Under the pieces are notes generated by a model that saw nothing but the letters and a program-made list of their open reading frames with translations, was not told the origin of the DNA and did not search any database. From an uncultured Anaerovibrio sp. (GTDB lineage Bacteria; Bacillota; Negativicutes; Selenomonadales; Selenomonadaceae), in assembly GCF_947302755.1 (NCBI RefSeq), contig NZ_CAMYWM010000003.1, positions 1 to 56,687 of the forward strand: 56,687 nucleotides of DNA, written 5' to 3'. This document shows positions 26,870 through 35,179 of the stretch, piece by piece. Every line of letters begins with the position of its first letter. The stretch's first letter is position 1. Position numbers and translations under genes: made by a program.

Positions 26870-27856
26870 ATGTTGGATTTTACAATAGCAGGTACTCCTT
26901 GCAGCCTGCCAATGGGGGCAGCTTTTGCCCTTGCCCTAAGCTTTATTTTGGTAATTGCTGCCGGGCCATGGCTTATACCGCAGCTGCACAAGCTGAAATT
27001 TGGTCAGGCCATCCGCGAGGAGGGACCCCAAAGTCATCAGGCTAAAAGTGGTACCCCAACCATGGGCGGTATGATGATTATTTTGGGATTGGTGCTTTCC
27101 ACGCTGGTATTTGCCAATCATACCGTAGAAATAATGCTGGCGGTGTTTGTTATTTTAGGTCATTTTGCTTTGGGCTTTCTCGATGACTATATTAAGGTAG
27201 TCAGAAAGCACAATGAAGGTCTTAAGCCGCGTCAGAAGCTGCTGGGGCAGATTATTATGGCGGCTTTGGTAGCTATATTTGGTGGGCTGCCAACCGATCT
27301 TTGGGTGCCCTTTGCCGGTAATATTGATCTAGGCTATGGGTTTTATGCCCTGTTGTTTTTTGTAATGGTGGGTGCGACTAATGCAGTAAACCTTACTGAT
27401 GGCCTGGATGGACTGGCTTCCGGTACGGTGGCGGTGGCCTCATTCTTTTACATGCTGGTGTGTGGGGCCATGGGCAAGGCCGATTTGGCCATTTTATCGG
27501 CGGCTGCTATTGGTGCCTGCCTGGGCTTTTTGAAATTTAATTATCACCCGGCCAGGATTTTTATGGGAGATACGGGCTCCCTGGCTTTGGGCGGTGTGAT
27601 GGCTGCCCTTGGTATTCTTACCCACACAGAAATTCTTTTGGCTGTAATTGGTCTTATATTTGTATGTGAAGCCTTATCGGTTATAATACAGGTTATTTCC
27701 TTTAAGTCTACCGGTAAGCGGGTGTTCCTTATGAGCCCTATCCATCATCATTTTGAGCTGAAGGGCTGGAGTGAGGTCCGGGTTGTCTGGACCTTCTGGA
27801 CTGTGGGAGCCATAGCAGGAGCCCTGGGTCTGGGATTATATATATTCGGTATTTAA
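26870..27856 (+). CDS. mraY: Phospho-N-acetylmuramoyl-pentapeptide transferase
   Basis: 328-residue integral membrane enzyme that moves phospho-MurNAc-pentapeptide to undecaprenyl phosphate, making lipid I. About ten hydrophobic helices; GTPTMGGMM, the acidic LDDYIKVVRKHN, NAVNLTDGLDGLASG, FMGDTGSLALGG and SPIHHHFEL are the family motifs. TTTTGGAGG lies upstream with an unusually long gap of about 13 bases to the ATG. Its stop codon touches the start of repeat copy B. Confidence 0.96.
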   Translation: MLDFTIAGTPCSLPMGAAFALALSFILVIAAGPWLIPQLHKLKFGQAIREEGPQSHQAKSGTPTMGGMMIILGLVLSTLVFANHTVEIMLAVFVILGHFALGFLDDYIKVVRKHNEGLKPRQKLLGQIIMAALVAIFGGLPTDLWVPFAGNIDLGYGFYALLFFVMVGATNAVNLTDGLDGLASGTVAVASFFYMLVCGAMGKADLAILSAAAIGACLGFLKFNYHPARIFMGDTGSLALGGVMAALGILTHTEILLAVIGLIFVCEALSVIIQVISFKSTGKRVFLMSPIHHHFELKGWSEVRVVWTFWTVGAIAGALGLGLYIFGI

Positions 27857-28080
27857 TGAGACTCATTCAGTGGGAGATTTATACACCCACTGAATGCAGT
27901 CGAGTTTATCCAGAGCTTTGCGGACGTATCCAAGAGGCAAAGCCTATTGGTTAATACGTCCCATGCGAAAGTGTCCTGCAAAGCAAGACCATGGTCTTAG
28001 CTGAGCAGCTGACACTGACCGCTATGGGTGCTTTTCCACCACCTAGGGGGGGAGACTTAGCACCCGTTAGCGTGGGGTTA
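27855..28080 (+). repeat. Structured dispersed repeat, family 1, copy B (full length)
   Basis: About 226 bp, nearly identical to the reverse complement of 46714-46938. Modules: hairpin CATTCAGTGGG/CCCACTGAATG; a long stem GGACGTAT-CCAA-AGGC/GCCT-TTGG-ATACGTCC; AGTGTC/GACACT enclosing AAGACCATGGTCTT; and GGGTGC/GCACCC. It separates mraY from murD and begins inside the mraY stop region. No open reading frame in it looks real. Confidence 0.85.
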
Positions 28081-28111
28081 AAGCTGATTGTCGGAAATAG
28101 GAGATGTGAAA

Positions 28112-29479
28112 ATGGAGTTCATGGGAAAAAAGGTGTTGGTAATCGGTGCTGGTATCAGCGGCAATGCGGTTGCCAAGATTGCCAAGAACATGGGGGCTGA
28201 TGTGACCCTCAGCGATGCCAAGGCTGAGGCTGATATAAGCTATAATATGCAGGAGCTTCGGGATGCCGGAGTCCGGCTGAAATTTGGGAAGCAGGAGCCA
28301 AGCCTTTTGGATGGGGTGGATATGGTTATCCTCTCTCCGGCAGTCCCGGTTCGTATACCACTGGTTCAGGAAGCCTATAAGCGGAATATTCCGGTTACTA
28401 CCGAGGTGGAGGTGGCCTACCATCTGGCCAAGTCCCCTATTTTGGCTGTAACAGGGACCAATGGCAAGACCACTACAGTCAGTCTGCTGGGTCAGCTGAT
28501 GAAGACCAGATATCCCAATGCCGGTATAGGCGGCAATATAGGCATTCCCCTTTGCGAGGAGGCCCTCAGGGCTGGGGAAAACAGCTGTATTGTAGCGGAG
28601 ATTTCCAGCTACCAGATGGAGGCCTCCAGTACCTTTAATCCCCATGTGGCCGTGGTGCTGAATGTTACCCCTGACCATGTGGTCCGTCATGGCAGTCTGG
28701 AGGTATATCAGGCCATGAAGGAGAAAATGTTTGCCAATCAGGGACCGGAGGATTTTCTGGTACTGAATTACGATAACGAAAAGACCCGCGATATGGCCAA
28801 TCGGGCCAAGGGCAAGGTGTTCTTCTTCAGTCGCAGGGAAATTCTTAAGGAGGGGGCCTTTGTCAACGATGGCTGGCTCACCATTTCCTGGAATGGCCAG
28901 ACCTGTAAGCTGTGCCGTACCGATGAATTGAAGATTAAGGGCGGCCACAATATTGAAAATGCCTTGGCGGCGGCTGCGGCTGCCTACTTAGGCGGCGTGC
29001 GCCTTCCTAAAATCGGGGAGAGCCTCAAGTCCTTTGAGCCGGTGGAGCATCGTATCGAACCGGTGGCTACTGTCAATGGTGTACCCTATTTCAATGATTC
29101 CAAGGCCACCAACACGGATTCGGCCATTAAGGCCCTGGAGAGCTTTGATGGTCATCTCATCCTCATTGCCGGCGGCGATGACAAGCATACCGATTTGACG
29201 GAGTTTATGAATTTGGTGAAGGAACGGGTGGATGAATTGATTTTGGTAGGCGATGCGGCTGCCCGGTTTAAGGAATGTGCCATAGCCGCCGGCTATGCTG
29301 GAGAGCATATTCACGAGGCTGGATATTCCATGGAAAAGGCAGTGGAAATCGCCCATAATATTGCCGGTATTCCTCAGACTGTGTTGTTGTCCCCGGCCTG
29401 TGCATCCTTTGATATGTTTTCAGGCTTTGAAGAACGCGGTCGTGTATTCAAGGATTTGGTAAAGGATTTGCTTAAATGA
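28112..29479 (+). CDS. murD: UDP-MurNAc-L-alanine:D-glutamate ligase
   Basis: 455-residue Mur ligase adding D-Glu to UDP-MurNAc-L-Ala. The N-terminal Rossmann loop VIGAGISGNAVA, the ATP motif AVTGTNGKTTT, VAEISSYQME, NVTPDHVVRHG and FNDSKATN are conserved. The ATG at 28112 follows AGGAGATG; a TTG at 28088 would lie in the repeat's edge. Its stop overlaps the murG start, so ftsW, often found between them, is absent. Confidence 0.96.
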   Translation: MEFMGKKVLVIGAGISGNAVAKIAKNMGADVTLSDAKAEADISYNMQELRDAGVRLKFGKQEPSLLDGVDMVILSPAVPVRIPLVQEAYKRNIPVTTEVEVAYHLAKSPILAVTGTNGKTTTVSLLGQLMKTRYPNAGIGGNIGIPLCEEALRAGENSCIVAEISSYQMEASSTFNPHVAVVLNVTPDHVVRHGSLEVYQAMKEKMFANQGPEDFLVLNYDNEKTRDMANRAKGKVFFFSRREILKEGAFVNDGWLTISWNGQTCKLCRTDELKIKGGHNIENALAAAAAAYLGGVRLPKIGESLKSFEPVEHRIEPVATVNGVPYFNDSKATNTDSAIKALESFDGHLILIAGGDDKHTDLTEFMNLVKERVDELILVGDAAARFKECAIAAGYAGEHIHEAGYSMEKAVEIAHNIAGIPQTVLLSPACASFDMFSGFEERGRVFKDLVKDLLK

Positions 29480-30594
29480 AAATAATCGTATCCGGCGGTG
29501 GTACCGGCGGCCATATATATCCGGCCGTTACCATCATACGGGCATTACAAAAGAGAATAGATAATCTGGAGGTTCTGTATGTGGGCACCAGTAAAGGGCT
29601 GGAAGCAGATATTGTGCCCAAGGAGGGATTTCCCTTTACGACGGTGGATTTACAGGGCTTTAAACGTAGTCTGAGTCCGGCTAATTTCATCAGGGCACTT
29701 AAGGCTGTCAAGGGTGTAGGCAAGGCGGCGGGCATAGTCCGCTCCTTCAGGCCCGATGTGGTAATTGGTACCGGCGGCTATGCATGCGGCCCTGTGCTGA
29801 TGGCCGCCAGTCTAATGGGCATTCCTACCCTCATTCAGGAACAGAATGTGGTTCCCGGTATCACCAATAAAATTTTATCCAATTTCGTTTCCCGTATTGC
29901 TACGGGGGCCATTGAGGCCAATAAGCATTTTCCCCAGGACAAGGTGATTTTTACGGGAAATCCAATTCGCGATGAGGTGGTTAATACCCAACGGGAGCCT
30001 GGCTACAGCATATTTGATTTGGCTCCATCCAGGAAAACCGTGCTGGTTTCCGGGGGAAGCCGCGGGGCTCGCAGCATCAATCGGGCTATGGTGGGTGTGT
30101 TGAAGCATTTTGCCGGAAGCAAGCGGGTGCAAATTCTTCATGCTACCGGTAAGGCAGAGCACGACGATATTATGCGGCGCATTGCCGAGGCGGGCCTGGA
30201 TTTGGCTAAATTCCCCAATCTTAAGGTATATCCCTACCTTTACAATATGCCTCAGGCCATGGCCGTAGCTGATTTGGCCGTATTCCGGGCTGGTGCCACG
30301 GGGCTGGCCGAGCTTACGGCCAAGGGAATACCGGCGGTATTGATACCTTATCCCTATGCGGCAGAAAATCATCAGGAATTCAATGCCCGGGCCATCGAAA
30401 AGGTAGGGGCTGCCCGGGTAATTCTCAATAAGGATATCAGTCCGGAAATATTGATTTCCACCATTGAAGAGCTGCTGTCTGATGAAAATAAATTGCAGGA
30501 CATGGCCCACAGAAGCCATAGTCTGGGTCATCCGGAGGCAGCGGACACTATCGCGGAAATGATTATTGAGTTAGCCCGTAGTAAACAAAAATAA
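29476..30594 (+). CDS. murG: Undecaprenyl-PP-MurNAc-pentapeptide GlcNAc transferase (lipid II synthase)
   Basis: 372-residue GT28 glycosyltransferase on the inner face of the membrane that turns lipid I into lipid II. GGGTGGHIYPA at the start, IGTGGYACGP, QEQNVVPGITN, VSGGSRGARSIN, and the donor-site FRAGATGLAELTAKGIPAVLIPYPYAAENHQ motif (split for reading) identify it. The start codon overlaps the murD stop. Confidence 0.96.
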   Translation: MKIIVSGGGTGGHIYPAVTIIRALQKRIDNLEVLYVGTSKGLEADIVPKEGFPFTTVDLQGFKRSLSPANFIRALKAVKGVGKAAGIVRSFRPDVVIGTGGYACGPVLMAASLMGIPTLIQEQNVVPGITNKILSNFVSRIATGAIEANKHFPQDKVIFTGNPIRDEVVNTQREPGYSIFDLAPSRKTVLVSGGSRGARSINRAMVGVLKHFAGSKRVQILHATGKAEHDDIMRRIAEAGLDLAKFPNLKVYPYLYNMPQAMAVADLAVFRAGATGLAELTAKGIPAVLIPYPYAAENHQEFNARAIEKVGAARVILNKDISPEILISTIEELLSDENKLQDMAHRSHSLGHPEAADTIAEMIIELARSKQK

Positions 30595-30615
30595 TTTTTT
30601 GAAGGGAAGTATTAT

Positions 30616-31986
30616 ATGCTTACAGGCATTAAGAAGGTTCATTTTGTAGGTATTGGCGGGGCTGGCATGAGTGCTCTGGCCAAGATACTGGTGGAAAAGG
30701 GATACAGTGTTTCCGGCTCAGATGTAAAGGAGTCCGTTATGACAGGTATCCTCAAGGATTTGGGGGCCAAAATTTATATTGGTCAGCGGGCAGAAAATGT
30801 GAAGGACACCGAGGCAATTGTGGTTTCCAGTGCCATTCGCGAGGAAAACCCTGAAGTGGTGGAGGCCAAACGCCTGGGACTGAAACGCCTTCATCGGTCT
30901 GATGTAAATGCATTTTTGATAAATAATTCCAAGGGGATTGCCGTTGCCGGTGCCCATGGAAAAACCACCACCACCTCCATGCTGGGGGTTGCCCTGGATT
31001 ATGAGGGAGTATCACCCAGCATTATTATTGGTGGTGAGGTAGATTATTTGGGCAGCAACGCCAAGCTTGGCAAAAGCGATTATCTGGTTTCCGAGGCGGA
31101 TGAAAGCGATGGTACCTTCTTGAAGTATTATCCGTATATTGGCGTCGTTACCAATGTGGAAAACGACCATATGGATCATTACGGCACCATGGAAAATATT
31201 ATCAAGGCCTTTACCCAGTTCCTGAATCAGATCCGGGAGGATGGCTGGGGCGTTGTGTGCTTTGACAATGAACATATCAGAAATATTGTTAAACAGGTTA
31301 ATCGCCGGATTGTATCCTATGCCATTGATCACGAGGCAGATTATATGGCGGCCAATATCCAGGCGGATGCCAGCGGTACCTCCTTTGATGTTATGCATAG
31401 GGGGGAGAACCTTGGCACAGTTAAGCTGAATATTCCTGGCCGCCATAATGTACTTAATGCCATGGCCTGCGTGGTAACGGGTATAACCCTGGGACAGTCT
31501 GTGACCCAAATGGCCGAGGGCCTTACCATGTTTAATGGTGCCAAGCGCCGCTTCCAGACCAAGGGCAAGGTTAATGGAGTCTGGGTGGTGGATGATTATG
31601 CCCATCACCCTACAGAGATTGCCACCACTTTAAAGGCTGCCCGTCAGACCCAGCCAAAACGGCTGGTGTGCGCCTTCCAGCCCCATCGTTACAGCCGTAC
31701 CCAGCTGCTGCAAAAGGATTATGGCAGCTGCTTTGCCGAAGCTGATTTATTGGTATTGACTGATGTATATTCTGCCGGTGAGGACCCCATACCGGGGGTA
31801 GATGGTGAGCTGCTGGTGAAGGAAGTGGCTGAGCAGACCGGGCAGAAAACGATTTACATCAAGGACAAGGGGGAAATTGCCGCCTACCTTAAATCCATTG
31901 CCCAGGCGGGAGACCTTATCATGACCATGGGGGCCGGTGATATTGTTAAGTGCGGTGAAGAGCTGGTTGACCTCTTAAACAAATAA
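30616..31986 (+). CDS. murC: UDP-N-acetylmuramate:L-alanine ligase
   Basis: 456-residue Mur ligase that attaches the first amino acid. HFVGIGGAGMSALA at the start, AVAGAHGKTTTTSML for ATP, EADESDGTFL, NVENDHMDHYG and VVDDYAHHPTEI are visible. GAAGGGAAG is the ribosome site. murB, which often follows murC, is not found; ddl comes next. Confidence 0.96.
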   Translation: MLTGIKKVHFVGIGGAGMSALAKILVEKGYSVSGSDVKESVMTGILKDLGAKIYIGQRAENVKDTEAIVVSSAIREENPEVVEAKRLGLKRLHRSDVNAFLINNSKGIAVAGAHGKTTTTSMLGVALDYEGVSPSIIIGGEVDYLGSNAKLGKSDYLVSEADESDGTFLKYYPYIGVVTNVENDHMDHYGTMENIIKAFTQFLNQIREDGWGVVCFDNEHIRNIVKQVNRRIVSYAIDHEADYMAANIQADASGTSFDVMHRGENLGTVKLNIPGRHNVLNAMACVVTGITLGQSVTQMAEGLTMFNGAKRRFQTKGKVNGVWVVDDYAHHPTEIATTLKAARQTQPKRLVCAFQPHRYSRTQLLQKDYGSCFAEADLLVLTDVYSAGEDPIPGVDGELLVKEVAEQTGQKTIYIKDKGEIAAYLKSIAQAGDLIMTMGAGDIVKCGEELVDLLNK

Positions 31987-32010
31987 ATTTGAAAACGTGG
32001 GAGTTTTTTT

Positions 32011-32949
32011 ATGAATAAGAAAATTGTTGTTGTTATGGGCGGGCCCTCCAGTGAGGGGGAGGTTTCCCGTCGCAGCGGTACAGCTATTTTAAATGCATTG
32101 AAGTCCAGGAATTATAACGCAGTGGGCCTGGAGCTGGTTCCGGAAACCTTTGTGGACCAGATCAGGGAAATGAAGGCTGATTTTGTATTTAATGCCCTCC
32201 ATGGCAAATTCGGTGAGGATGGCATTATTCAGGGCACCCTGGAAATGCTGGGGATACCATATACCAGCTCCGGGGTGTGTGCGGCGGCTGTTACCATGGA
32301 TAAGGTAGCCACCAAGCGTTTCTTTCAGGCCGGGGATGTGCCTACGCCCCGTTCCCATACCTATTTCCGTTTTGAGCACAAGCAGCGGGATTTGGTAAAG
32401 GACATTCAGGCGGAATTCTCCATTCCGGTGGTGGTTAAGGCTGCGGCCCAGGGCTCCAGCATCGGTGTGGTCATTGTTAAGGAGGCCAAGGAGCTGAAGG
32501 ATGCCCTTAATGAGGCCTTTAAATATGATAACGCAGTTTTGGTGGAGGAATATATCAAGGGCCGGGAGCTGACGGTGGCTGTATATGGCAATGAGGAAAA
32601 GCAGGAGGTTCTGCCGATTATTGAGATTACCACCTCTGAGGGCTGGTATGACTACGTGAACAAATACAAGGTGGGGGCTTCCCAGCATATTATTCCTGCT
32701 CCCCTCAGTGACGGGCTTACAGAGGAAATTCAGGCCATTGCCAAGCGGGCCTTTGCCGTATGTGGCTGCTGTGGTGTGGCCCGGGTGGACTTTATGCTCA
32801 GTGAGGCAAATAAGCCTTATGCCATCGAGGTAAATACCGTACCTGGTATGACGGAAACCTCCCTGGTTCCTGATGCGGGACGGGCAGCCGGAATTGAATT
32901 TCCTGAGCTCTGTGAGAAAATTCTCTTTATGGCCGGTTTTGAGGACTGA
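32011..32949 (+). CDS. ddl: D-alanine:D-alanine ligase
   Basis: 312-residue ATP-grasp enzyme making the D-Ala-D-Ala dipeptide for MurF. VVMGGPSSEGEVSRRSG, NALHGKFGEDG, VVKAAAQGSSIGV, EEYIKGRELTVAV and the metal-binding EVNTVPGMTETS at the end are typical of the DdlB form. It has a Tyr-containing substrate loop (GWYDYVNKY), not a lactate-type signature that I can identify. Confidence 0.95.
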   Translation: MNKKIVVVMGGPSSEGEVSRRSGTAILNALKSRNYNAVGLELVPETFVDQIREMKADFVFNALHGKFGEDGIIQGTLEMLGIPYTSSGVCAAAVTMDKVATKRFFQAGDVPTPRSHTYFRFEHKQRDLVKDIQAEFSIPVVVKAAAQGSSIGVVIVKEAKELKDALNEAFKYDNAVLVEEYIKGRELTVAVYGNEEKQEVLPIIEITTSEGWYDYVNKYKVGASQHIIPAPLSDGLTEEIQAIAKRAFAVCGCCGVARVDFMLSEANKPYAIEVNTVPGMTETSLVPDAGRAAGIEFPELCEKILFMAGFED

Positions 32950-32951
32950 TA

Positions 32952-33863
32952 ATGATGAATGGCGATGATATCGATAATAAGGAACACATCGATAATACAA
33001 TGGAATATAAGCCTTTAATGGCCGGGGAGGCTGTCAGGGAAGATTTAATTGACAGTACGGTGATTAAAGGTAATGTGGGAAAATCTGCACAACTGAAGGA
33101 CAATCCTTCGTCAAGGCAGACAGAAAATGGAGATAAGGCCAAGAGGAAAATGATTACCCGGAAGGGAATAGTCCGTGTTTTGGGTCTTTTGGCGGCGTTC
33201 TTGGCCTTTATTGCCATTGCCCTGTCGCCGGTGTTTGTACTGAAGCATGTTTATGTTCACGGTAATTCTTATATATCCGACGATGAGGTCATCCGTATAT
33301 CCGGTATTAATATGGGAGAAAATCTTTTCCAATTGGCCACTGATGAGATTATGCAGACTATGGCGAAGGACATCCGGGTGGATCAGGCCATCGTGAAGCG
33401 CAGATTTCCTGATGCCTTGGATATTCAGGTGATAGAACGTATTCCATTGGCGATGATCAAGTGCGATTATGGTTATTTGGAGGTTGGCCGCGGTGGTGTA
33501 ATTCTGGATGCACATCGAACCCTGGCCCAGGTGCCTGTACCTATTGTAAGCGGTGTTGAGGTTTCTAATCTTTTTGTGGGGGATGTAGTGAATAATGAGC
33601 AGCTTGATAAGGTTTTGAATTACCTTGAAAAGCTGGATTATGATACATCTGTCAGTATTGCGGAGATTAATATTATGGATCCGGCCAATGTCACGGTTTA
33701 TATGAATCGCTCCGTACTGCTGAAAATGGGTGGTCTGGACAGTCTTCAGAAAAAGCTGGAAATAACGGAAAGTGTCAACCGGGAGGTAAAACAGGCAAAG
33801 CATCCTATAGAATATGTGGATGCCAGATTTGAAGGATCCTATTCCATTAAGCTAAAGGAATAG
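32952..33863 (+). CDS. ftsQ: Cell-division protein FtsQ/DivIB
   Basis: 303-residue bitopic protein: an unusually long, polar cytoplasmic tail (about 1-68), one membrane helix (IVRVLGLLAAFLAFIAIAL area, about 69-92), then a POTRA domain beginning VFVLKHVYVHGNSYISDDEV and a beta domain with RRFPDALDIQVIERIPLA. It recruits FtsL/FtsB and regulates septal peptidoglycan synthesis. Two ATGs (32952, 32955) stand side by side two bases after ddl. Confidence 0.9.
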   Translation: MMNGDDIDNKEHIDNTMEYKPLMAGEAVREDLIDSTVIKGNVGKSAQLKDNPSSRQTENGDKAKRKMITRKGIVRVLGLLAAFLAFIAIALSPVFVLKHVYVHGNSYISDDEVIRISGINMGENLFQLATDEIMQTMAKDIRVDQAIVKRRFPDALDIQVIERIPLAMIKCDYGYLEVGRGGVILDAHRTLAQVPVPIVSGVEVSNLFVGDVVNNEQLDKVLNYLEKLDYDTSVSIAEINIMDPANVTVYMNRSVLLKMGGLDSLQKKLEITESVNREVKQAKHPIEYVDARFEGSYSIKLKE

Positions 33864-33882
33864 TTGGTATAGGAGGATAAAA

Positions 33883-34578
33883 ATGCATTTTGAAAAAGGG
33901 CGATTGTCTATTGCCTGCGTTTGCATGGTTCTAGGTTTTATGCTGGTTGTCCAGTTTAAGAGTACAGAGGACATCCGGGCTTCCCAACCGACCCAGAGGG
34001 TGGAGGAGCTTGCTGCCCGACTTCATCAGGCTGAGGTAGAAAATAAGGAATTGGAAGCTGAAAATCGTGATTTAAAGGGAATGTCCGGTGCTGCCAAGTC
34101 CGAGAAAATATCGGATGATATTTTAATGATTTCCGGTATGACACCACTGGAAGGACCAGGGGTGATTATTACCATTGATGACAGTGCCAAAAAGGCGAAG
34201 ATGGAAAATGACCCCAATCTTTACCTGGTCCATGATGAGGACATCCTGAAGGTGGTAAATGAGCTGCGGGCGGCTGGTGCCGAGGCACTGTCCATAAACG
34301 GACAGCGGCTGACGGCCAATTCGGAAATCCGCTGTGCCGGGCCCACCATATCCGTAAATAATGTGCGGTCAGCCCCACCCTTTGAAATTCGGGCCATCGG
34401 AGAAAAGGATAATCTGGTGAATGCCATAAATATGCGTGGGGGAGTGGCTGATTCCCTTAAGGTATGGGGTATAAGCCTTAATATCCAGCCTATGGATAAC
34501 GTATGGATTCCGGCATACAAGGCTGCCGCCAAATATAAGGTGGCTGTGCCGTCCGCAAAAAAGGAGGAGACAAAATGA
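33883..34578 (+). CDS. DUF881 family protein (YlxW/YlxX-like)
   Basis: 231-residue protein with an N-terminal membrane helix (about 9-24), a coiled coil (EELAARLHQAEVENKELEAENRDLK region), and the DUF881 domain (GPGVIITIDD, LVHDEDILKVVNELRAAGAEA, INGQRLTANSEIRCAGP). The family sits beside division genes in many Firmicutes and probably faces the cell exterior; its molecular role is unknown. It overlaps the next gene by four bases. Confidence 0.88.
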   Translation: MHFEKGRLSIACVCMVLGFMLVVQFKSTEDIRASQPTQRVEELAARLHQAEVENKELEAENRDLKGMSGAAKSEKISDDILMISGMTPLEGPGVIITIDDSAKKAKMENDPNLYLVHDEDILKVVNELRAAGAEALSINGQRLTANSEIRCAGPTISVNNVRSAPPFEIRAIGEKDNLVNAINMRGGVADSLKVWGISLNIQPMDNVWIPAYKAAAKYKVAVPSAKKEETK

Positions 34579-34907
34579 TTTATGCAGCAGTAGGTCTCCT
34601 GATAGGCGGAACCTTGGGTTATTTGCTTCCCTTTGGCATTCCGGCAGGATATTCAAGCCTGTTTTCAGTGGCGTTGATGGCCTGCATGGATTCGGTATTT
34701 GGCGGTATCAAGGCGGCCTGTGATGGAACCTTTGATGATAAAATATTTATTTCCGGATTTTTTACCAATTCGCTGATGGCGGCCTTTCTGGTTTATGTAG
34801 GTGACAGGCTGGGTATTGATTTATACTATGTGGCCTTGTTGGCATTTGGTCTGCGAATATTTAACAACCTTGGTTTTATTCGTCAGCATTTACTTAAAAA
34901 GCATTAA
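34575..34907 (+). CDS. sbp: Small basic protein family (DUF1290)
   Basis: 110-residue membrane protein with about three hydrophobic segments and the family's conserved YSSLFSVALMACMDSVFGG and FFTNSLMAAFLVYVGDRLGID blocks. It is regularly found between DUF881 and ftsA/ftsZ genes. Function unknown; the context suggests division or envelope. Translation is coupled to DUF881 through ATGA. Confidence 0.88.
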   Translation: MIYAAVGLLIGGTLGYLLPFGIPAGYSSLFSVALMACMDSVFGGIKAACDGTFDDKIFISGFFTNSLMAAFLVYVGDRLGIDLYYVALLAFGLRIFNNLGFIRQHLLKKH

Positions 34908-34918
34908 TTTAGATTTCG

Positions 34919-34961
34919 TGTAAGGGCGTAGTGCAAAATATCATTTTGCACGGAGTTTTCT
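34919..34961 (+). repeat. Short hairpin repeat, copy 1 (left of ftsZ)
   Basis: TGTAAGGGCGTAGTGCAAAA ... TTTTGCACGGAGTTTTCT, with stem GTGCAAAA/TTTTGCAC. A near-identical copy in the same direction lies at 36467-36509, after ftsZ. Confidence 0.7.
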
Positions 34962-34985
34962 ATGGATTTTGCAATGGATAAATGT

Positions 34986-34991
34986 TATAAT
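34986..34991 (+). promoter_or_regulatory. Possible -10 box of the ftsZ promoter
   Basis: A perfect TATAAT with a weak TGGATT at the right distance upstream (34963-34968). It would give ftsZ a leader of about 180 bases that holds repeat copy C and further hairpins (GGGG/CCCC near 35036-35050). Confidence 0.35.
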
Positions 34992-35079
34992 GCTTTATGT
35001 ATGAGTATGTTGATAAAATGGAGGCTTGTTCAGAGGGGGCTTTAGACCCCAGCCTGATTAAGTCTGGCTTTATCCATTA

Positions 35080-35131
35080 CCATGCGGACGTATCAAAAGG
35101 GCGAAGCTCATTTGCTTGTGCGTCCCATTAA
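35080..35131 (+). repeat. Structured dispersed repeat, family 1, copy C (core only)
   Basis: ATGCGGACGTATC ... GTGCGTCCCATTA keeps the core stem (GGACG/CGTCC, CAAA/TTTG) with a changed inner sequence. It lies in the ftsZ leader, on the same strand as copies A and B. Confidence 0.6.
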
Positions 35132-35179
35132 CATCGGATAATGTTTACGAAGTAAAATATATGTGTGGGGGTATTTTGC

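Noticed and set aside
27855-28080. CRISPR array
   Set aside because: The repeats are long, dispersed and in both orientations, with no regular spacers or cas genes.
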